From Beta vulgaris subsp. vulgaris (lineage: Eukaryota > Streptophyta > Magnoliopsida > Caryophyllales > Amaranthaceae): a stretch of DNA of 64,000 nucleotides. The stretch lies in contig NC_079206.1 of NCBI RefSeq assembly GCF_026745355.1, positions 5,353,044 through 5,417,043 of the forward strand, in the 5' to 3' direction. Positions 57,927 to 64,000 of this stretch are shown here, piece after piece (the first letter of the stretch is position 1; each line of letters opens with the position of its first letter). The notes under the pieces were generated by a model. That model searched no databases and was not told the DNA's origin. It worked only from the letters and a program-made list of their open reading frames with translations. A program made the position numbers and the translations under genes.

Positions 57927-58518
57927 TCTATTATATAAGGGAATGGGGGAGCTATGGTGTCCCCAAATAAAGAGACTATGTTACGCCTTTTCCATTTTAA
58001 ATTACAAATTCACTTACAAATCAAAAGGGGCGCTTAAAATACCAAAAAGATAATTATAACAATCACTCACAAGTCAACTAAAATTATAAAATTGCATAAT
58101 TTGCGTTATGCAAATCACTAAAATGAGGAAGCTTTACAAAAGCTTAAAAAAATTCACTTACAAACTATAACCTATGAAAAAGTTAACTTGAAATCAAAGT
58201 GTCCACTTTCTTTACAATTTTATGAAGTACTGTATTTAATTCAAAAATCAACTAAAAAATTTATAATATTAAAAATCATAAATAAATTCAATAAAATATG
58301 TATTTTGTTCATAGAATTAACTTTGAAAAGTAAAAAAAACAAAAAAACAAAAAGAATGGTGAGAGACTTAAGTGACAAAACTAAATCAATCAAATTTTGT
58401 AACGTAAAACAATTATACTTCGTATGTCTTATGTTCAAATTTTGACTCTTATGCCGAAGCAAATCGAGTTTCTGTTTTGAAAAAAATTCAAGCACGCATC
58501 GCGTGCAAAATATTCTAG
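57927..58518 (+). mobile_element. Short Helitron-like element
   Basis: It runs from tctattatataagggaat to the hairpin plus ctag end, about 590 bp. The left end shares ctattatataaggga with 50987-51003 and the following ~200 bp are broadly similar. The base before TC is T, not the usual A, so the left end is approximate. Non-coding. Confidence 0.6.
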
Positions 58519-59392
58519 TATATTTATAAAGGGGGCTTGGGATCTTTAATTATTTTGTACGCTCATCAAATATGAAGAAATATTATAAAGACTCTTAGGT
58601 TTTTATTAGAGTTCTGAGTAACCTCAAGATTTGTGAGTTTGGGGTTTTGCTTATATTCGTTGAAGGATTAATGAAACAGTTGGTGAATTTTCCTCTACTT
58701 GTTACGGGAGAGGTTTTCCAAATTTTATTTGTGTTTGTCGTTGCTTTTATTTTTACTCTCTTAGATTTGTTTATAGTATTGTTTAATTGATAATACGCTT
58801 CCGTATTAGTCGTAACAATCGCTAACTACATTTTGATGAAGATTATAAGAAGGTTGATATTTTAAATGTATGTATCTGATGAACATAATTATGTTTTTCT
58901 TTGAGTAAAAATCACAATAGATTATGAAAGGGTGTTGTCTTGATAGTGTAAGATTTCCAATGGAAATTGAAAAACCGAATAAATATTACTTTAAAAGTAA
59001 TAAAACAATAATCTTTTAATATCAATATGTATAAACTCTATAATCCCAATACAATAACCTCCGGAATTTAAATCCACGACTTGGTGCACAAGAGAGGTCA
59101 ATTTTGTCAGAGATCATAACCACCTAAATACAGCAGGTTTCTATTATTTTTTTAAAAATATACTATGAGCTAATAACTAAATAAATTAAAATCATTTGTC
59201 CTACCATTTGCCTAGTGCCACTATCTTTTTGGATGTCACTATTAATGTGGTTCTCCACCTTTTAGTCAAAACTATTAAACACGTTGGAATCACTTAATAA
59301 ACTATTCTCTGTCATTCTAACACCAATTTAAATATGCATAGTTTTCCTTATGCTCCCATTGTAACATCTCCAATAATAAGCAGCCCAACAAC
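58519..59392 (+). promoter_or_regulatory. Upstream region of the CYP86B-like gene
   Basis: The first ~300 bp look like LTR tail sequence. A MITE-like phrase (gagtaaaaatcacaatagat) is at 58900 and recurs in the P450 intron near 61650. Close to the gene, a TATA-like tttaaatatgc at about 59328 lies 65 bp before the ATG. No other motif can be assigned. Confidence 0.4.
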
Positions 59393-60622
59393 ATGAATTC
59401 TTCTTTCTCAAATTCCTTCTCCTCTAATGGGGCCACAGTGGCTGGAGATGCGATCTCCTGGCCAATTTTCTCCTTGGGCGAAATTCAAATTCTAGAGATA
59501 TTTCTTGCTGTAGGAGCATTCTTCACCATACATTCCCTAAGACGAAAGAATCGTCAAGGATTACCCACATGGCCATTCGTAGGAATGCTCCCTTCCTTGA
59601 TAGTAGGTGTTAGGGACAATGCGTACGAATACTTTACAGATGTAATTTGCAGTCAGAAGGGGACATTTCAGTTTAAAGGCCCTTGGCTGAGCAACCTCAA
59701 CTCATTGTTGACGGCCGACCCTCGCAACATTGAATACTTGCTGAAGACGAAGTTTTCAAACTTTCCAAAGGGTGGTTACTATCGAAGCATCATGGAAGAC
59801 CTACTAGGAGATGGAATCTTCAACGCAGATAACGAGATGTGGCACCGTCAGAGGAAGATGGTAATCATGGAGTTCCACTCGCCACGATTCCGCCAACTCA
59901 CCGTACAGTCGTTGCTTGAATTAGTTCACAACAGACTATTACCAGTGTTGGAGGAATCGCGGCAGAAATCTGCGGCAATTGATTTGCAAGATGTTCTACT
60001 TCGGTTGACATTTGATAATGTTTGCATGATCGCACTTGGGGTTGATCCTGGCTGCCTTGCTCCAGGGTTGCCGGACATACCCTTTGCTCGTGCATTCGAG
60101 CAAGCAACCGAGGCAACTGCTATTCGTTTCGTGACCCCGACATCTATATGGAAGCTCATGAGATTTCTCAACCTCGGGCCTGAGAAGGAGCTCAAGGAGT
60201 CCATCAAAGGAATTAACAAATTCGCTGAACAAGTCATAATGACGCGGAAGAAGGAGATCTGTAATTCGCAAGAAGATAACACCAAGAATAGATCTGATCT
60301 ACTCGCTGTGCTCATGAGGTCTAAGGATGAAACTGGCCAGCCATTTTCGGACAAGTTTCTAAAAGATTTAAGTGTTAACCTTATACTTGCTGGACGTGAT
60401 ACCTCTTCTGTGGCACTAAGTTGGTTCTTTTGGCTTGTTGATCAGCATGGTGAGGTGGAAAAGAAGATTCTAGATGAGATTTCTGGAATAATCAGTCAAC
60501 GAGAAACTCCAATACACCCTGAAGTATTTCAACCGGAGGAGATAAAAAAGATGGAGTATCTACACGCTGCTATTTCAGAGGCTCTCAGGCTCTACCCCTC
60601 AGTGCCTATGGATCACAAAGAG
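59393..60622 (+). CDS. CYP86B1-like: CYP86B1-like exon 1
   Basis: 410 codons from the ATG to GAG|gtaaaa. It carries the anchor, substrate-recognition regions, oxygen-binding I-helix and ExxR motif. The frame stays open past the splice site to 60691, but the conserved continuation is in exon 2. Confidence 0.95.
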
Positions 60623-62703
60623 GTAAAAACAATACTTCCTTCATTTTCTTTTACTCGCATTTTTTTCACTTTTACGTTCACCAATGTATAACTTTGACTC
60701 TTTATATAACTTATTATAAGAATTATCAAAATTAAATTTTGTGAAAATATACATTGAGACGAATTTAATAAGATTCATAGGACTATATATTACTTTTATG
60801 TAAATCACCAAAGATAATCAAATAGTAGCAAATGAATAATGGTACAAATCTCAAAAGTTGCCAGTAAAAGAAAACAGAGGAATTATATGACTATTTTTTT
60901 TTCTTTTAAGTTCGTGTTTCCTTTTTTTTGGATAGAAAGAACGATATGTTTACTATATTTTTCGAAAAAAACTACTTAGGATATGAAAAAGAATGAAAAT
61001 TCTTGGATGTAACTGTTACACCAGAATAACTTATGGTGTAACAATCCAAAAACCACCATTTGTTTTGTACAAAAGAATCAAATGGCATGAAATAAATGTC
61101 AAAAGGACATTAGATTTATGTCATTATTTGTATGGTACATGTCATTTTTATTGGAGTCTATATCATTATGTACGTGTGAGCAATTGCAAATCCTGCAAAA
61201 TCTTGCTATTGGAGGGCAATTACTTACTTTAGACTTTTAGTTGATATGTATGTTACATGGACAAAGTTACGAGTACCGAATACGAGATCAAATTCGAGTA
61301 TTCGATAAGGCAAATATAAAAATTATAGATATGGAGATACCGTCCTTAAGTTTAACATACGGGATGGCGTATTTTTATATACAGATATATGACTTTCATT
61401 CAATTTTTCAATAGTTTTCATCTTTGCAAAATGACGAAACAGAAATGCCAAATATTCAAAAACTTTAAATATTACTTCATCTGCTCTTTTTCTATTGCTA
61501 AACTCAAAGTTTTTACGTTTGTCAATGCACAACTTTAAGTTTAAGTATCTTTAATTACTTCTTAGTATAAAGTATTAAAATTTGATATATTGAAAGTATA
61601 TATCGAGACGAATGTAACAAGACCCCACATAACTATATTTTTCTTTAAGTAAAAATCACAATAGATAGTGAAAGGGTGGCGGACGAATAGTTTAAAATCC
61701 AATTGTTGCAATAGAAAAAGAAAGCATGAAGTATAAGTAAATCATGTATAAGAAAAATTGGATAAAGATAAAAAAAATGAATAATAATAAGTTAATATGA
61801 AAGAAATCTTGTAAAATAAGAAGGAAATTTCTCAATGGTAATCATGATTTATGGCTTTTTCTCTTTGGTAGTCGAACTTGATTTCAATTCTCAATGGAAA
61901 ACCATTCTCTATAGTTATACTTGAAAAAGTCGAATACTTAAGAATTTTTCGTTATATACAATTGCTAAAAGGGTTGTTACAAACTAAGTAAGTATTTTAG
62001 AGCGAGTGTCGATAGATATGGCTTTTCTTTAAAAAACACATTCTCATTCATATCTTTCTAAATACGCGAATTAGATAGGGTTTTAATGAAAGAAAAAGGG
62101 AATATATATCCCGGACCTAATAACTAGTTCAATATTCTATATACTGAAGTACTCAGTCATGTTATGGTGTGTATGTGTGAGAGAGAAAGTTTAACAATAT
62201 CTCAAACTGCTTTGTTAATTTCCTAAGTTCAAAGTTTAATATCAAGAGTACGGTTTAAAAGTTCAAGATGTGGGAACTAAAATCCTCAAATGTTTCAGTA
62301 TTTAATAGAGATACTTTTGTGATGTATGCACATATAGGTTATGAAAGAAGATGTATTTCCAGATGGAACTTTGCTAAAGAAAGGGACAAAAGTTGTGTAT
62401 TCTATCTACTCAATGGGAAGAATGGAAACTATATGGGGAAAGGATTGCAGGCAATACAAACCAGAGAGGTGGATAATGGATGGTCGCTTCATCAATGAAT
62501 CAGCTTATAAGTTTACTGCTTTTAATGGAGGACCTCGACTTTGTTTAGGGAAGGAATTTGCTTACTACCAAATGAAGTTTACTGCTGCATCTATTATCTA
62601 TAGATACCGTGTAAAGGTGACGCAAAATCATCTTGTTGAACCAAAGCTCGCATTGACTATGTACATGAAGCATGGGCTAAAAGTAAACCTCATACCTCGA
62701 TAG
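59393..62703 (+). CDS. CYP86B1-like: Cytochrome P450, CYP86B1-like fatty acid omega-hydroxylase
   Basis: Two exons, 59393-60622 (410 codons) and 62338-62703 (121 codons plus TAG), join in phase 0 at MDHKE|VMKEDVF through GT-AG, giving 531 aa, the usual length. An N-terminal membrane anchor (IQILEIFLAVGAFFTI, residues 33-48) is followed by the hinge LPTWPFVGMLPSL, the I-helix AGRDTS (333-338), the K-helix ExxR EALR (396-399), YKPERW (450-455) and the heme loop FNGGPRLCLG (472-481, Cys479 axial ligand). CYP86B1-type enzymes, ER-anchored, omega-hydroxylate very-long-chain (C22-C24) acyl groups for suberin. The catalytic motifs are intact. Subfamily comes from overall resemblance; CYP86C is the alternative. 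Confidence 0.95.
60623..62337 (+). other. CYP86B1-like intron, 1.7 kb
   Basis: GT-AG intron, AT-rich. It contains at least two decayed copies of the Stowaway-type inner sequence (around 60735-60860 and 61560-61690, sharing gagacgaat and agattcat/agacccc-like phrases). No coding sequence. Confidence 0.6.
62338..62703 (+). CDS. CYP86B1-like: CYP86B1-like exon 2 (heme-binding)
   Basis: It begins after atatag with GTT ATG AAA, encodes VFPDGT, the PERW motif, the heme-cysteine loop and the family C-terminus (MYMKHGLKVNLIPR), and stops at TAG 62701-62703. Confidence 0.95.
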   Translation, partial: VMKEDVFPDGTLLKKGTKVVYSIYSMGRMETIWGKDCRQYKPERWIMDGRFINESAYKFTAFNGGPRLCLGKEFAYYQMKFTAASIIYRYRVKVTQNHLVEPKLALTMYMKHGLKVNLIPR

Positions 62704-63445
62704 CGGTGTTCACTTGTGCGGTCTAATTTATAATGGACAGCAAAAGTGACCTTGTTTTTCCTTTTTCTTCTTTAAGTTTTATTTTAATGTGACTTGCTTT
62801 GTGGTTTTACCAGTGTGGATCTTTTAGGATTCAAATCGTTCAATCACACCGTTTGTTCTGGCTAGGTTCTCCAAAGATTGAAAAAAAAAATCTAACCACA
62901 AAAAACTGTGTTATAACGGACGTGAGAGAGAAACAAATTATGAATGCAAAAACAATAAAAACAAACAACAGATTTACGTGGTTCACCAATTTGGCTACAT
63001 CCACGGCAGAGAGAGGGAGAATATTTTATTATGTGAGAAAAACAGATTACAGAGATAATAGAGTGTTTTTCGTAGTCTAAAACCCTAAGATATAAATAAT
63101 GTATTTATATCTCGTCAGAAAAACGCGTTTTCGCGTTTACCGGGCAGCCGCCCGATCGGGCGGTAATTATTTCCTTCCCCAGCTTCGTTGCACGCCCGGT
63201 CGGGCGAAGTCGCCTAGTCGTAGTTACGGTAGTTCGCCCAATCGGGCGAGACTCCTTTTCACTTCCAGCTTTCTCTCGTTGCGGGCCCGATCAGGTCGGA
63301 CGAGCTTTCTCTCGTTGCGGACCCGATCGGCGGCCTCGCCCGACCCGATCGGGCGGTACCCCGAAGCTCCCTTTTGACTCATTTCGTCGAACACCTTCGA
63401 TGCACATATGATTCAAGGCATATTTTACAAACTGATTGATAGGCG
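62704..63445. other. P450 3' flank and a repeat with CGCCCGATCGGGCG palindromes
   Basis: No canonical AATAAA follows the stop closely; tttataatgg at about 62728 is the nearest A-rich signal. From 62920 the DNA resembles 16980-17330. At 63125-63365 it carries at least five variants of the palindrome CGCCCGATCGGGCG in otherwise AT-rich sequence. ORFs here are readings of the repeats. Confidence 0.5.
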
Positions 63446-64000
63446 CACTAATACAGAACCATCAATATGCAAAGGGTGTCTGGGTCTGGGGTCCGATGCG
63501 ACAACTTTGGATGCAAAATATGTAGAACTAATCCATGTCAGATAAAGGTCTGACAAAAAGTCGTGCCATTTGCGTCATATTTTAGGTCCCATTTGATGCA
63601 AATCGCGAAAAAAGATTGTACATGAACAATTTGCATCGGATTTGAGACCAAATCTGACGCAAAAGGCCAAAATGTCTGAGCTATTTGCGTCGGACGGGGT
63701 GCCATAATCGACACAAACTGTTGCTTTTTTATTTTTTTAAAAAATATTTTCATGCCATCTGCATGACCACCAATTTATACCAAAATTCACCAATTTCGCA
63801 CCAACCACCACCATAATAATATGACCAATACAAATTAATGCCTTAAGACACCAAAACTCACGATCAAATTTGCGCACAAAATCACCAGATATAACTAAAA
63901 GTTGGCTAAAACCAAACTCACAAAAATTGAGCACACCCATCAAATCAAGACCAAATATTTTCATAATAACTAAGCAAAAATTAAAAAAAGACCCAACAAA
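63446..64000. mobile_element. Left end of a second CACTA-like element
   Basis: The end reads cactaatacagaacc and is followed by repeated TTTGCGTC and GACGCAAA motifs (63566-63720), like the subterminal repeats of the CACTA element at 7965. The other end is outside the window, so the assignment rests on one terminus. Confidence 0.5.

Larger units (their letters stand above)
50979..58518 (+). mobile_element. Helitron-like unit, ends only, containing a LINE
   Basis: The left end is A|TC (tcctctatcactattatata at 50979) and the right end is ctag|T at 58515-58518, preceded by a 6-bp-stem hairpin gcacgcatcgcgtgc (58492-58506), the Helitron 3' structure. A second 5'-like sequence, tctattatataagggaat, occurs at 57927, so two Helitron starts share one 3' end. 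No Rep/helicase gene is present. LINE copy B (51471-57851) occupies most of the span. Confidence 0.65.

Noticed and set aside
63099..63377. Arg/Ser-rich 92-codon ORF
   Set aside because: It translates the CGCCCGATCGGGCG-type repeat cluster.
1..64000. CRISPR arrays, operons, ribosome-binding sites, prophage
   Set aside because: The window is plant nuclear DNA with introns and retroelements; the regular repeats seen are microsatellites or transposon-internal arrays.

Overview
This is AT-rich nuclear DNA from a flowering plant, probably a eudicot. It carries spliced plant genes (an ABCG half-transporter and a CYP86-type P450), plant LINEs with an RNase H tail, a Sirevirus-like Ty1/copia element, very short LTR elements, CACTA, hAT, Stowaway and Harbinger elements, and a Helitron end. 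I cannot name the species from the sequence.

Two host genes are supported. On the minus strand, 13891 down to the left edge, is the 5' part of an ABCG1/ABCG11-like half-transporter. Seven exons join in frame to give about 421 codons, covering the whole nucleotide-binding domain and the first membrane segments. The missing 3' exons would lie left of position 1. Its intron 1 is about 7.4 kb and full of nested elements. On the plus strand, 59393-62703 is a complete two-exon P450 closely resembling CYP86B1 (531 aa), a very-long-chain fatty acid omega-hydroxylase. Both families act in lipid barrier formation, but their proximity here is not evidence of joint function.

Between them lies about 45 kb of transposon-derived DNA. 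14.3-16.4 kb is a long-inverted-repeat element with a hAT relic inside. 17.6-18.2 kb is a hAT element made of short repeats. 21.8-28.7 kb holds a near-perfect hairpin, a Harbinger MITE, two solo LTRs with perfect target duplications, two Stowaway-type elements and a hAT element. 30.6-41.5 kb is a young 10.8-kb copia element inserted into the solo LTR of a short LTR family, another copy of which follows at 42.1-43.6 kb. 43.9-50.3 kb is a full-length LINE with an 11-bp target duplication. 51.5-57.9 kb is a second LINE inside a Helitron-like unit that ends at 58518.

The least explained coding signals are both in the LINEs. The second LINE has two long, strongly hydrophobic ORFs where a nucleic-acid-binding ORF1 is expected, one of them in frame with ORF2 across a single stop. 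The first LINE has about 230 residues of unrecognised, apparently folded protein joined in frame to its endonuclease. The copia element is also saturated with the pentamer GGAAC/GTTCC on both strands.

Coordinates of terminal repeats, target duplications and splice sites were read by eye. Family names come from motif recognition without any database search.
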